Part shown: positions 24,202-33,229 of the stretch, piece after piece
How the letters are laid out: each line of letters opens with the position of its first letter
Position numbering within the stretch: position 1 is the first letter of the stretch
Position numbers and translations under genes: made by a program
Notes under the pieces: model-generated
The model's database searches: none
What the model was told of the DNA's origin: nothing
Seen by the model: the letters and a program-made list of their open reading frames with translations, nothing else
DNA from: JBARKJ01 sp049801375
Lineage (GTDB): Bacteria; Nitrospirota; JACRHJ01
Length of the DNA stretch: 48,785 nucleotides
NCBI GenBank assembly: GCA_049801375.1
Contig: JBARKJ010000056.1
Span: 1-48,785, forward strand
Direction: 5' to 3'

Positions 24202-25016
24202 AAAACGTCAGCGAACGCCGGTTTAAGCCTCTTATAAATCAAGCCTCCGACGACGAAGGAGGCGGATGCGAAAAGGAACAGATAAAGAAGGTGGTATGGG
24301 TCCGGCATCTTGGATGCGACCAGTGCGTCCCTGTAACCCTCGACCGCATGGTACATGGGGTTCAGCTTGAATATAAAATCCAGTTTCTTGGGGATAATGC
24401 CGAAGGGATAAAATATCGGGGTATAGAAAAACCAGAGGTTCAAGGCTATCGTCACGAATTGGCCGATGTCGCGCATAAAGACATTGAGGCTTGAAAGTCC
24501 CCAGCTTAAACCTAGCACCAGGACCGACAGCAGGACAAAGTATACCAGGACCAGCGGCGAAAAGGCGGAGATGCCTCCTGTAATCCCTATCGAAAAACAG
24601 AAAAAGATAGCGAGGCCGATGACGTGGTTTATAATCCCGGATACCAGCAGGGAGATCGGAATAATCTCCGACGGGAACAGGGTCTTGGTGACAAGCGCCT
24701 GGTTCTCAAAGATTGCGCTGGTGGAGCGGCTCACGGTCTCGCTGAAGAAGAACCAGGGGAGAAGCCCGGCGATGAGCCACAGGGCGTAGCTTTCGGTGCC
24801 GTATTCCGCGGAGACCTTGGACTTGAAAAAATAAGAGAACACCACGTAGTAAGTCAGGATGAACGCCAGAGGTTGAATTACCGACCAGAATACTCCTCCG
24901 AAAGAACCTATGTAGCGTTTTTTTAAATCGGCAAAGGCAAAGCTCTTTATCATGTACCGGTGGACATAAATCATCTTCATAAAACTCAGAAACCTGTTGA
25001 GCAATTTATCCTCCAC
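24198..25016 (-). CDS. wzm: Polysaccharide ABC exporter permease (Wzm-like, ABC-2 type)
   Basis: The 272-residue membrane protein has about six hydrophobic segments and the ABC-2 features IKSFAFADLKKRYIGSFGGVFW, FILTYYVVFSYFF and LSSLNVFMRDIGQFVTIAL. It is the membrane half of the exporter with the Wzt-like protein. The GTG at 25016 is the first possible start, but GGAGG lies just inside it, so TTG 25004 (five bases after GGAGGATAAA begins its spacer) is an equally good choice and shortens the product by four residues. A sigma70-like promoter lies just upstream. Confidence 0.93.
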   Translation of the reverse strand: MEDKLLNRFLSFMKMIYVHRYMIKSFAFADLKKRYIGSFGGVFWSVIQPLAFILTYYVVFSYFFKSKVSAEYGTESYALWLIAGLLPWFFFSETVSRSTSAIFENQALVTKTLFPSEIIPISLLVSGIINHVIGLAIFFCFSIGITGGISAFSPLVLVYFVLLSVLVLGLSWGLSSLNVFMRDIGQFVTIALNLWFFYTPIFYPFGIIPKKLDFIFKLNPMYHAVEGYRDALVASKMPDPYHLLYLFLFASASFVVGGLIYKRLKPAFADVL

Positions 25017-25039
25017 ATTTTATTGCATCAAGCTTTTTT

Positions 25040-25069
25040 ATTATAAATCAAATGGTTATATTTTTTCAA
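25040..25069 (-). promoter_or_regulatory. Sigma70 promoter upstream of wzm
   Basis: On the minus strand TTGAAA (25064-25069) is followed after 18 bases by a consensus TATAAT (25040-25045). It sits in the 132-base AT-rich gap between the membrane protein gene and wzm and could drive the exporter and following glycan genes independently of the upstream genes. Confidence 0.65.
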
Positions 25070-25148
25070 TAACAAAAGGCAATCCGGGGTAATAAAATGT
25101 ATTTTCCATTTAGTGGCAAAACGGGGTATGAATTGGTGAAATGAAGTT

Positions 25149-26636
25149 TTAAATCTTTACCATTAATGCAAAAGGGCCTGCGCTGTCGACTTCCTTGTAG
25201 TGACTCATGAGATAGGAGTAAACCAGGAGGGAGTAGTTCCTGAAGCGCCTTTTGGGAATAAAATTATCCACTTCTTCCGTGTCAAGTACGCAGACCCGCG
25301 GCTCTTTTGCCTGAATATCCCTGATGACGTCCGCCTGGTCGGCCGGGCTTGATGCCGTTCCAATCAGAAGCACCTGGAACTTTATGGGGTCTTTCCTTTC
25401 GGATAAAAAGTAGAACATGGGTATGTCCGGCACGGCTAAAATATACGACCCTTCCCGCGAATTGGTTTTTATAAATTGCAAGACCTTCCGTATGACTGAC
25501 ACTTGCTGACGGGGGAGATATATACTTGCCGTGGGCAAGTCAAGCGCGGTGTCGCATCCCGCCCTGAGAGCAATCGAGCCGCTCGTAGGGTCCTGCAGGG
25601 CGGTATAAAGCACCAGGGCGAGTAAGAGCGCCGTGAGCGTCGCAGCAGTTATTCTCTTAAGCGCGTTAAACAGGATTACGGACAGCAGGTACAGGGGCGG
25701 CAGGACCTGCCAGAGGTGCGGCATATCGGATCGATTTATTAGCTGCGACAAGAGCATCATGCCGAGAAGCATGAACAGCAGAAAATGGATATTTTTCCCT
25801 TCCTCCTTGAGGGCGCTCCATTTGCGGACGAGATATATCGCGCACAGGGGATAGATTATAAATGGGAGGTAGTAGAGTTCGTTCTTCAGCACCGCCAGGA
25901 GGTCCGTCGGGAAACGCGGTATGACGGGCGGGAACGGGATGTTCATCGCGCTGGTGTCCTTGATTCCGCCGGTGGCAAGTTCACTTAGCATGTCCGGCAG
26001 GGCGCCTTTTGAGTAATAATAGAAAATTATGGGGAGAGAGAAAAATATCCCGGCTGCGACTGCCGTAAGGAATAGTCTTTTATCCTTCATCAAACCCAGT
26101 GCCGCCAGAAAAACCACGCAGCAATACAGGCCGACATCCTGCCTTATGAAACACGACACGACCACGATAAAAGCCTCGGCTATCACCCATTTATAATTTT
26201 TTTTCTCCAGTATCTTAAATACCATGAACAGGTTCAGGAGCGGCAGGAATATAAAAAAGGATTTATGCCAGGGCCCCGGGACGGCCAGTACAAACAATGA
26301 CGCGGCAAAGGCGGGAAAGGGCGGGACAAACCTCCTGGTAATAAAATACGCGAGGAGCACGGAAGCGGTATGTATGAAGACCCAGGACATCCACGCATAG
26401 TTGTATTTGACGCCGAATATTTTAAAGATGAGCGCAAGAAAATAATAACTGCCGGGCGGGTAATCGCTGTGGAAATCCCTGAACGGAACTTCGCCGTTCA
26501 TGACCCTCATCGCGGCCTGCAGCAAATATCCCTGGTCGAGATAAATAATGTTGCAGTTGTAATAAGACAGGTAGTATAGTAAGGCCGACAAAGTCAAAAA
26601 AGAGAGTAGCAGACAGTCCCGGGATTTCTGACCCAT
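25149..26636 (-). CDS. Polytopic membrane protein, GT-C glycosyltransferase-like
   Basis: The 495-residue protein has roughly ten to twelve hydrophobic segments. An early loop, DQGYLLQAAMRVMNGEVPFRD followed by FHSDYPPGSYYFLA, carries the acidic residue after the first helix and the Y/PPG pattern common in GT-C enzymes (ArnT/PMT type), which take sugar from polyprenyl-phosphate donors outside the membrane. The C-terminal 120 residues form a soluble domain (SYILAVPDIPMFYFLSERKDP, VCVLDTEE). The DPM1-like GT2 three genes upstream could supply the polyprenyl-phosphate sugar. It begins one base after the methyltransferase stop. It is clearly AT-richer than the 9.5-14 kb genes. Specific activity is unknown. 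Confidence 0.75.
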   Translation of the reverse strand: MGQKSRDCLLLSFLTLSALLYYLSYYNCNIIYLDQGYLLQAAMRVMNGEVPFRDFHSDYPPGSYYFLALIFKIFGVKYNYAWMSWVFIHTASVLLAYFITRRFVPPFPAFAASLFVLAVPGPWHKSFFIFLPLLNLFMVFKILEKKNYKWVIAEAFIVVVSCFIRQDVGLYCCVVFLAALGLMKDKRLFLTAVAAGIFFSLPIIFYYYSKGALPDMLSELATGGIKDTSAMNIPFPPVIPRFPTDLLAVLKNELYYLPFIIYPLCAIYLVRKWSALKEEGKNIHFLLFMLLGMMLLSQLINRSDMPHLWQVLPPLYLLSVILFNALKRITAATLTALLLALVLYTALQDPTSGSIALRAGCDTALDLPTASIYLPRQQVSVIRKVLQFIKTNSREGSYILAVPDIPMFYFLSERKDPIKFQVLLIGTASSPADQADVIRDIQAKEPRVCVLDTEEVDNFIPKRRFRNYSLLVYSYLMSHYKEVDSAGPFALMVKI

Positions 26637-26637
26637 C

Positions 26638-27390
26638 TCACCCGCCTCTCTTCTGCAACATTGCTATAATGGAGACACCGAACGGGAAGCTGATATGTTT
26701 GAGAAAAAAAAATTCCATACTAAATATCCTGAACAAAGACTTATTTATCAGGGGCGGCACCCGGACGAAGTCATCTTTTTGTCCCTGCGCCATGTGGAAT
26801 GTTTTTTTTAAGATCCTGAATATACAAACGAAGGGAAACAGGAAGAAGTTGTAATACGAAAGCTTAAGTACATCGAACTCCCCGGATGCATCTATCGCCG
26901 CTTTAAGCTCTTTCCTTACGAATCGCCGTTTATGGTGATGAACCTCGTCGTGCTGGTTCCACAAAAATTTGAAAGCGGGCATTGTGATGAGTAATATCCC
27001 GCCTGGCTTTAAGACCCTGCAGGCCTCTGCAATGACGCTTTGGTAATCGTCGACATGCTCGATGACGTCGAGTCCGGTTACAACGTCAAACATTTTATTA
27101 CGGAAAGGCATCTCCTTTTCGACATTACCCGCCACAATTCTGCTTTTTCCCCTGGATACGCAAAATTGGAGCGCTTCTTCCGAAATATCCAAACCATGCG
27201 TCGTGAAGCCCATTCCGTCGAGCACGTCCAGGAAAGCTCCGGTTCCGCACCCAATGTCGAGGACGTATGCATCTCTGGTGTTCGACCCGTAGTAGAGATG
27301 TATAAAGGATTTCACTATAGAATGCTTGGCAAGAAACCACCAATAGGTGTCCTCAAGCTCGTACATTCGCTTATATTTTTCGATATTCAT
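26638..27390 (-). CDS. Class I SAM-dependent methyltransferase
   Basis: The 250-residue methyltransferase has motif I VLDIGCGTGAFLDVLDGMG, then DVVTGLDVIEHVDDYQSVIAEA and VLKPGGILLITMPAFKFLW, close to the UbiE/methyltransferase-11 type. The HDEVHHHKRRFVRKEL segment is often seen in methyltransferases of glycan and lipid loci that sit beside DPM1-like GT2 and radical SAM genes. It lies three bases after the radical SAM stop and overlaps nothing. The acceptor is unknown; a polyprenyl-linked sugar or lipid is plausible. Confidence 0.9.
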   Translation of the reverse strand: MNIEKYKRMYELEDTYWWFLAKHSIVKSFIHLYYGSNTRDAYVLDIGCGTGAFLDVLDGMGFTTHGLDISEEALQFCVSRGKSRIVAGNVEKEMPFRNKMFDVVTGLDVIEHVDDYQSVIAEACRVLKPGGILLITMPAFKFLWNQHDEVHHHKRRFVRKELKAAIDASGEFDVLKLSYYNFFLFPFVCIFRILKKTFHMAQGQKDDFVRVPPLINKSLFRIFSMEFFFLKHISFPFGVSIIAMLQKRGG

Positions 27391-27393
27391 GGC

Positions 27394-28788
27394 TTACGAC
27401 AGATATGCCGCAACCCTCCTGATAATATATTTCAGCTGTTTAAAGGATTTAATCTCTTTTAATAGGTCAACGAATACGCCCCACCTAAGGTAAAACTCAA
27501 GGTGCGCCTTATGTTGGAGCGCATTAAGCTCTTCTTTGGTTATACCACGGGGAGAATAGGGGACTTCGGCTTGGAACACCTTGTCCCAGTCTAGCCTTTC
27601 AATTCCTCCGGATTCCTTTAGCTGCTTATATGCCTCGGTGCCCGGTAACGGGAGATAATTGTAAAAAATGGCCCTGGTCAGCGGCAGGCTTTTCGCGAAG
27701 CTTATCGTCTCCAGTATTTCCTCTCGTGTCTCACCGGGGTATCCTATTATAAAGAATCCGTTAACCGTCATCCCGCACTTCTTAAGGAGCCCTATCTGTT
27801 GCTTTATCTTGTCAAGAGTAAGCCCCTTCCTCATCTTGTCCAGTATGCGCTGCGAGCCAGACTCTATTCCCACTGATACGGTATAACACCCGCTTTCTTT
27901 CATGATGCCCACGACATCCTCGTCAAGCGTATCCAGTCTTACGCCATTCGGACAATTCCAGGTTATGTCAAAGCCTTCCGACAAAAGACGCCCGCAGAAC
28001 TCTTTCACAAATTCCCGCCTTAGCGTGAAGTTGTCGTCAAGTATATGAATCTCCTTGATCCCATAATCCTGCGTCAGCACCCGTATCTCTTGCAGCACAT
28101 TCTCTACGCTCCGGCTTCTCAGCCTGCGGCCCGAAACGGTCTTGCCGGCACAAAACGTGCAGTCATACGGACAACCCCTGGTCACTATTAGGGGGGCTAT
28201 GGGGAAACGCTTGAAGAATACGCCCTGAGGTGCCTCTGGATAAGTGGAAGGATTAATCAGGTCCCAAGCGGGAAACGGTATGCTGTCCAAATCAGGATTG
28301 AGTTCTATCTCGTTGATTACAACCCGCTCTCCGTCCCGCCATAAAAGCCCCGGAATTTCCTTGAGCCGACTGTCCAAATTTCCGTTCTGGATGGCGTCAA
28401 TAAAAATGGGCAGGCTTATTTCGGCCTCGCCCGCAAATGCAAAGTCAAGGTTTCCTATATCCATAAAGATTTCGTCCAGAACGCCCGACGGGTGGGGGCC
28501 GCCTGCCAACATAATTATGGAGTTGTCTCTTTCCTTAATTAACGATATCGTTTTTTTAACTGAGGCCGCATCATGCGAAAAAGTCTGAAAGCCGAGAATC
28601 TGGGGTTTTTCAGCCAATATGCGCGACACAAGTTCGTCTTGTGTAAGAACATCTTTCACGGAGTCGATTATCTTTACTTCATGGTTGTGTTTTCGCAGCG
28701 AGGAGGCAAGGTATCCCAGTCCGATGGGGGGGACGACGTTCAAGACTAAATTTTTCTTTGTGACGGGCCTTACAAGAATGATTTTCAC
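27394..28788 (-). CDS. B12-binding-domain radical SAM protein
   Basis: The 464-residue protein has an N-terminal cobalamin-binding-like Rossmann domain (PPIGLGYLASSLRKHNHEVKI, then MLAGGPHPSG) and a radical SAM domain with CPYDCTFC (CxxxCxxC). It continues with VSVGIESGSQRILDKMRKG and FIIGYPGETREEI. This is the BchE/HpnP-like class that often performs methylations or rearrangements on lipids and tetrapyrroles. The start is a GTG overlapping the GT2 stop in GTGA. A paralogue with the same neighbour type lies at 33230-34651; both end in a similar basic tail (FYLRWGVFVDLLKEIKSF here). The substrate is unknown. Confidence 0.9.
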   Translation of the reverse strand: MKIILVRPVTKKNLVLNVVPPIGLGYLASSLRKHNHEVKIIDSVKDVLTQDELVSRILAEKPQILGFQTFSHDAASVKKTISLIKERDNSIIMLAGGPHPSGVLDEIFMDIGNLDFAFAGEAEISLPIFIDAIQNGNLDSRLKEIPGLLWRDGERVVINEIELNPDLDSIPFPAWDLINPSTYPEAPQGVFFKRFPIAPLIVTRGCPYDCTFCAGKTVSGRRLRSRSVENVLQEIRVLTQDYGIKEIHILDDNFTLRREFVKEFCGRLLSEGFDITWNCPNGVRLDTLDEDVVGIMKESGCYTVSVGIESGSQRILDKMRKGLTLDKIKQQIGLLKKCGMTVNGFFIIGYPGETREEILETISFAKSLPLTRAIFYNYLPLPGTEAYKQLKESGGIERLDWDKVFQAEVPYSPRGITKEELNALQHKAHLEFYLRWGVFVDLLKEIKSFKQLKYIIRRVAAYLS

Positions 28789-29489
28789 TTCGTTAGATTC
28801 TTGATGCTTTTGCGTATTCTCTGCAACTCATGGACTGTTATCGGTATATATTTGGGGGAGACACTCGAACTCCCGGCCTGCCGAGGAAAATGCGGAACAC
28901 CAACCTCTTTAATCGAATATCCGAAATATTTTGCTTTCGCCAGCACTTCAGTATTGAAAAAGAATTGTGTCGTTTCTACCTTTACTTTGTCGAATATCCT
29001 TTTATGAAATATCTTAAAAGCGCAATCTATGTCTCTCACATTGATATCGAAGAGAAATCTAACGATGATATTGAAACCCCATGACAAAAGTAGCCGGATT
29101 AGCGGGTCCTGTCTGTTTATCCTATAACCGACAACTATATCTGCCTCGCCTGTCAATTCTATCATGTCCCCGATACTCTCAATCTTGAACTGACGATCAG
29201 AATCCGTGAAAAACAGCAGGTCATTTTTTGCTGCATTAAAACCATCCATTATCGACTTGCCATAGCCCAAGTTTCTTTCATGGGCGATAAGGTTCAACTC
29301 TTTGTATTCAATTCTAAGACGATTTACAATTTCGGAGGTCAAGTCTTTACTTCCGTCATCAACAACTATAACTTCAAAATCCCACCCTTTGCCATCCATG
29401 TAATTAAATATATCTTTGACGGCCGATTCAATGTTGGCCTCCTCATTGTAGGCAGGCAGGATTATTGATATCTTTGTGTCCCCTGCCAA
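28785..29489 (-). CDS. DPM1-like family 2 glycosyltransferase
   Basis: The 234-residue single-domain GT2 enzyme looks like polyprenyl/dolichol-phosphate sugar transferases: ISIILPAYNEEANIESAVKD, VIVVDDGSKDLTSEIV, NLGYGKSIMDGF, FFTDSDRQFKIESI and DCAFKIFHKRIF. It lacks the C-terminal membrane helices of the relative at 34639. The start is TTG 29489 with CAGGAGA in front. It is the first gene of the glycan cluster; a TATATA -10-like element lies about 50 bases upstream but no good -35 was found. It is AT-rich compared with most of the window. Confidence 0.88.
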   Translation of the reverse strand: MAGDTKISIILPAYNEEANIESAVKDIFNYMDGKGWDFEVIVVDDGSKDLTSEIVNRLRIEYKELNLIAHERNLGYGKSIMDGFNAAKNDLLFFTDSDRQFKIESIGDMIELTGEADIVVGYRINRQDPLIRLLLSWGFNIIVRFLFDINVRDIDCAFKIFHKRIFDKVKVETTQFFFNTEVLAKAKYFGYSIKEVGVPHFPRQAGSSSVSPKYIPITVHELQRIRKSIKNLTK

Positions 29490-29562
29490 ATCTGTCTCCT
29501 GTTCCTTGAACTACGTACTGTTTTGCTTATATAATCTCATAGTTGCAGGCTAAAATCCAGAC

Positions 29563-29595
29563 AAAAAAAGGAGGCCTATCGGCCTCCTTTTTATA
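29563..29595. terminator. Rho-independent terminator after the large secreted protein
   Basis: GGAGGCC pairs with GGCCTCC around TATC, extended by A5/T5 on the flanks. The minus strand reads hairpin then a run of T, right after the stop of the 1079-residue protein gene. The near-symmetrical flanks would also work on the plus strand. It insulates the glycan cluster from upstream transcription. Confidence 0.88.
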
Positions 29596-29621
29596 AAAAA
29601 CGATGTTTTAATCTCCGAACA

Positions 29622-32600
29622 TTACCACAATGGCCTTCCTATGGCAAAATCGAAGGAATTGAAATCGTTATATCTCCAGCGCTGGTAGTAGGAGAACCCT
29701 ACAAATGGCTGATCTGACTCTATCTTGATAGATCCAGTATGGCCAGCCCCATCCGTGCCAAAGGGCTTAAAGGCCGTCGTGCTATGCGGCGGTATCGTCT
29801 TACCCGTCTTGACCAGGTTTACGCTCCCATCAGGATTGTAATACGTTACGGTCAAGTTGGCAGTTGCGGTATCGCTTGGATTGTAGGTAAAGACCCAATC
29901 TATAAAATCATTGGGGTAAGCGGTCGCATCCCTCTGCCAATCATAATACGATGAGACGTAATGCGTGGCTTTTGCCGTGGTTTCCAGCGGTATCAAGTAC
30001 GCGAAATCAGCTATATTTGTGCCCGTGTACTTGTACTGGTTCGTCGTGGCATTGTAAGCAAATGCGGCGACATTCAGCCTCTGCTGCCAATTTACACAGT
30101 AAAATGGGCCATCGGCTGAAGAAAATTCCGCAGCGCCTTGCACCACGAGAGGCGTGGCGCCGTTAGACGCCACCGCCGTCCATGTATTGGTCGCGCCCTC
30201 GTTAATAGGCCTGATGTTCTGCTGTCCGTTCGGGCCAAGAGTGTAAACCTTGGTCAACACCAGGTTGCCTTGCATGTCGTAGAAGTTTGCCGTAACGTGG
30301 ATGGTGTTGGTGCTGCTGAAATTATGTATGTAGAACCAGTCTATAAACCTGTAGTTGAAGTCGTACTGCGGGGCTATCCATCCCCCGTTGTGTGCGCTGT
30401 CAGAGTCGGCGTAATAAAGCGTAGAATCCACCCAACTGGAGGTGTAATAATGCGTGGACAGCGTCGGTATCGCTTTCTCGCCGTAACTTGTGTCGTAGGT
30501 TAAGGGATCGTTTACGTTCCATCTCTCCATGTAGAACTGAACGGTTATCGGCTGGTTTGACGTCGCGGTCAGCGCGCCCTGGTTGTATGTGACATCGGAA
30601 CTCGGCCTGATTGCCCTCGTCTCATGGCCCGCCAGAACATAGGTCTTAGTCACTATCGGATTGGACGGATTTTCGCCGTCGGAGTAATTCAGGGTAACAT
30701 TCGCGGTGGAGTCGCTCCAGTTTTTCACATAGACAGTGCCAAGGAACCTGTAGCCCGCGGCTGCGGTATCTATGTACTCGTCAAGATACTGGGTTGTGCT
30801 TGCATCTGCTGGCAGAGACATGTTCATGCCCGCGCCGTCATCATAAATCAGGGGATCGGCGTAGTACTTACGAGTCCTTGCAAGGTCTACCCTTATAGCC
30901 GGGTCTGTCGAGCGTATCTCCACGCTGCCCTCGCTAACCCCGTAATCCTGATAGGGGTTTTTCGTGACCAGCTGGAAAGGCGCTATTATTATGCCCGGCA
31001 CGGTCTTGTTCAGCGTGCCGTTCGTGTTGTAGAAGTCGAGGTCGACTACTATATTGTGGTTTGTCGAGTTCTGAAGCGTTAATACGGAGTCCTGAAGCTG
31101 CGGATCGCCAAGGAAGTACTCGGACGCCCCGTCCTGCGGCGAGGACGCCACCACTAGGTCGTCACTGCCCGACGTCGGGTCAGTGCCCTTGACCACCTCG
31201 ACGGCATCGCTCGTCCCCCCGCCGTCCGTATCGGCACTGTTCGGATTTGTCGGATGGGCAAGAAGGCCGCCGCTTAAGGGAATCGTCACGTTCTGCGACA
31301 GGGTCCTTATCCCCATCTCGACGCCGTCATCCAGCCCGTCATGGTCTGTATCCCTATCCAGCGGATTGGTCGGGGCGTAGCCGTAGGCTCCGTTCTTGGC
31401 GCCGTTCATCTCGTCGATATCGGATACTCCGTCACCGTCGGTATCTATATTACCCTGATTCGTCGGGTCCCAGGCGGCCTGCATGGAGCAGGTGTATTTC
31501 CCGCTAACCGTCGTTATGCCGACCGTCCCGGCGGCGGTGGCCGTGCCAAGGTCGTTTACCGTATCGGTTACCTCGGCGTATATCCCGTAAGTGCCGGCGA
31601 CCATCCAGTTGGGGAAAGTCCCGACAAGGTCCAGAAGCGCGGTCCCGTTATAAGTGCTCGATGTCGGAAATGTGTTCACGTAAAAAAGTATCTTGTTGGT
31701 TGGAGTCGCGGTATTAAAATAGTATAACTTTACCGTCGCATCCGAGGAAGCCGTCCCGTTGAAGGCGACCGTGAAGTACTGGGTGCACGGTGTCGTTGGG
31801 ACGGAGGGCGCGGTTATCGTGATCGTCGGCAGGGGCACGTTCGGCTGAGTGCTGAAAACGGAAATACTGCCGGACTCGTTATTTGCGACATAAAGTTTCT
31901 GGTTCGTCGGATCAACAGCCGCGCCCGTCGGGAGATTTAAAAAATTCTGGACCGCGCTTCCGGAATAATTGAAGGCCGCATCCTTTGTATTTCCGTTGGC
32001 GTCAAACTGCTGGCCTACCATCTGAAGGTCATCGAAAACGGCCACTGTGGGCGAACCGGGGTTGGTAGAGTCAAAGACGGTGTCGCTCACCCTGAGGAAT
32101 TTTCCGAAAGCGTCGCCCTGACCGCCTAAAGTCTGATAAAAGGTGGGTGCGGTGGTTATGGCGTTATTGGCGTTGTTATATATGTAATAGAGCTTCTGCA
32201 CCCTGTAGTTGCCCTGGTCGCCTACATAGAAATACTGGGTCACGCTCGTGCCCGATGCCGTGTGCTCGGCGAACGTGACGCTAACCGGGTAGTAGAGGTA
32301 TATGGTGGTGCCGCTGCTCGTCACGCTGCCGGAGGTGCCGAAAGTGGAAGTCAGCGCGCCGGTGGAGTCATAAATATCGACCTTGTCGCTGTCGCCGTCC
32401 ACTACGAATATATGGCCCGACGGCGCTACGGTGACGCCGACCGGCATCGCTATTTTGGCGCCGCCGGCTCCGCCCAGCTTATGGCTCGTACCCGTCCCGG
32501 TGAGGTCGGCGAAGGCACCCGACTTGTTATATATCCAGACACAGTTGTTGGTGGAGTCGCCTACAAAAATTTTGGTGGCGTTTACGGCAATGCCTACCGG

Positions 32601-32861
32601 CGTACCGCTGATGGTCAGATTCATAGACGCATCGTACGACCCGTCTTTTTTATATCGTTTAATCTGTTTAGTCCCGGCATCGGTGACATAGACATCGCCG
32701 TTTGCCGGGTCAACAGCCATTTTCGTGGGCTGACTCAGGCTACCCGCCGTTATGTCGTACAGATGATCTCCGTAGGCCGCCCAACCATTCCCTGGACTGA
32801 TCGAGATGCCGAAGGCAATGACCAGCAAACTTGCAAGGCAAAATAACGAAAGCCTCTTCAT
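29622..32861 (-). CDS. Large secreted protein: NHL-like propeller, Ca-binding repeats, four C-terminal beta modules
   Basis: The 1079-residue protein starts with a signal peptide (MKRLSLFCLASLLVIAFG..., cleavage near GWA/AYG). Residues about 30-345 contain repeated NHL-type units (PTKMAVDPANGDVYVTDAG, PVGVTVAPSGHIFVVDGDS, PTGAAVDPTNQKLYVANNE), forming a beta-propeller. An Ig-like domain follows (about 345-460). Then come thrombospondin-3-like Ca-binding repeats (DTDGDGVSD, DTDHDGLDD, DTDGGGTSD; about 470-565). The rest, 570-1079, is about four copies of a beta-sandwich-like module with a YNPDGS...K...IPPHST pattern. No sortase, TPS or autotransporter signal is seen, and it ends in RPLW. It stands alone between two terminators, behind a sigma54-type promoter. 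A surface-exposed or released structural protein is likely; exact function unknown. Confidence 0.85.
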   Translation of the reverse strand: MKRLSLFCLASLLVIAFGISISPGNGWAAYGDHLYDITAGSLSQPTKMAVDPANGDVYVTDAGTKQIKRYKKDGSYDASMNLTISGTPVGIAVNATKIFVGDSTNNCVWIYNKSGAFADLTGTGTSHKLGGAGGAKIAMPVGVTVAPSGHIFVVDGDSDKVDIYDSTGALTSTFGTSGSVTSSGTTIYLYYPVSVTFAEHTASGTSVTQYFYVGDQGNYRVQKLYYIYNNANNAITTAPTFYQTLGGQGDAFGKFLRVSDTVFDSTNPGSPTVAVFDDLQMVGQQFDANGNTKDAAFNYSGSAVQNFLNLPTGAAVDPTNQKLYVANNESGSISVFSTQPNVPLPTITITAPSVPTTPCTQYFTVAFNGTASSDATVKLYYFNTATPTNKILFYVNTFPTSSTYNGTALLDLVGTFPNWMVAGTYGIYAEVTDTVNDLGTATAAGTVGITTVSGKYTCSMQAAWDPTNQGNIDTDGDGVSDIDEMNGAKNGAYGYAPTNPLDRDTDHDGLDDGVEMGIRTLSQNVTIPLSGGLLAHPTNPNSADTDGGGTSDAVEVVKGTDPTSGSDDLVVASSPQDGASEYFLGDPQLQDSVLTLQNSTNHNIVVDLDFYNTNGTLNKTVPGIIIAPFQLVTKNPYQDYGVSEGSVEIRSTDPAIRVDLARTRKYYADPLIYDDGAGMNMSLPADASTTQYLDEYIDTAAAGYRFLGTVYVKNWSDSTANVTLNYSDGENPSNPIVTKTYVLAGHETRAIRPSSDVTYNQGALTATSNQPITVQFYMERWNVNDPLTYDTSYGEKAIPTLSTHYYTSSWVDSTLYYADSDSAHNGGWIAPQYDFNYRFIDWFYIHNFSSTNTIHVTANFYDMQGNLVLTKVYTLGPNGQQNIRPINEGATNTWTAVASNGATPLVVQGAAEFSSADGPFYCVNWQQRLNVAAFAYNATTNQYKYTGTNIADFAYLIPLETTAKATHYVSSYYDWQRDATAYPNDFIDWVFTYNPSDTATANLTVTYYNPDGSVNLVKTGKTIPPHSTTAFKPFGTDGAGHTGSIKIESDQPFVGFSYYQRWRYNDFNSFDFAIGRPLW

Positions 32862-32979
32862 AAACCCACCGCCTTTTCTGTTTAAGTTTTAAAGCAAAAA
32901 ACCTTTAAATCATTATTTTCAAAAAAACCTTTAACAAATAAACTTAATTAAAATCACGGTAATCGTCAACAAATATGGA

Positions 32980-32996
32980 AGCAATAATTATGCCAG
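32980..32996 (-). promoter_or_regulatory. Sigma54-type promoter of the large secreted protein
   Basis: The minus strand reads CTGGCATAATTATTGCT: a -24 element TGGCA and a -12 element TTGCT, with the GG and GC pairs 12 bases apart as the sigma54 consensus requires (TGGCAC-N5-TTGCW, one mismatch). Transcription would start near 32969 with a leader of about 108 bases. No equally good sigma70 promoter was seen in this gap. Confidence 0.6.
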
Positions 32997-33151
32997 TTTA
33001 TTAAGGATTTAATCACTCGACGGCCATCGGCATTCAATACCGCGATTAAAAAGAAAAAATAAAACTCAGGGGAATTGAATTCAAGAAATGCTCCATGTTT
33101 ATATTTTTTTTTAATAAATTTACAATTTACGAAAAATCAAATACTTACGCT

Positions 33152-33174
33152 AAAAAAGCGCGGAGAGGCCGCGC
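33152..33174 (-). terminator. Rho-independent terminator of the coaE-to-radical-SAM gene group
   Basis: On the minus strand GCGCGG-CCTCT-CCGCGC is followed by six T. It lies 56 bases after the stop of the radical SAM gene at 33230. Confidence 0.85.
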
Positions 33175-33229
33175 CGGATTAAACGTCTTGCAATCAGTAT
33201 TTTCACTCATGTCATTTGAGTGTTTTTGC

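Larger units (their letters stand above)
32862..33229. other. 368-base AT-rich intergenic region
   Basis: The only gene-free stretch over 300 bases. From left to right it holds the leader of the secreted-protein gene, a sigma54-type promoter (32980-32996), a 12-base imperfect palindrome CGACGGCCATCG (33018-33029) that could be a protein-binding site, and the terminator of the 33230-41505 gene group (33152-33174). No convincing small ORF or RNA gene was found. Confidence 0.7.
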
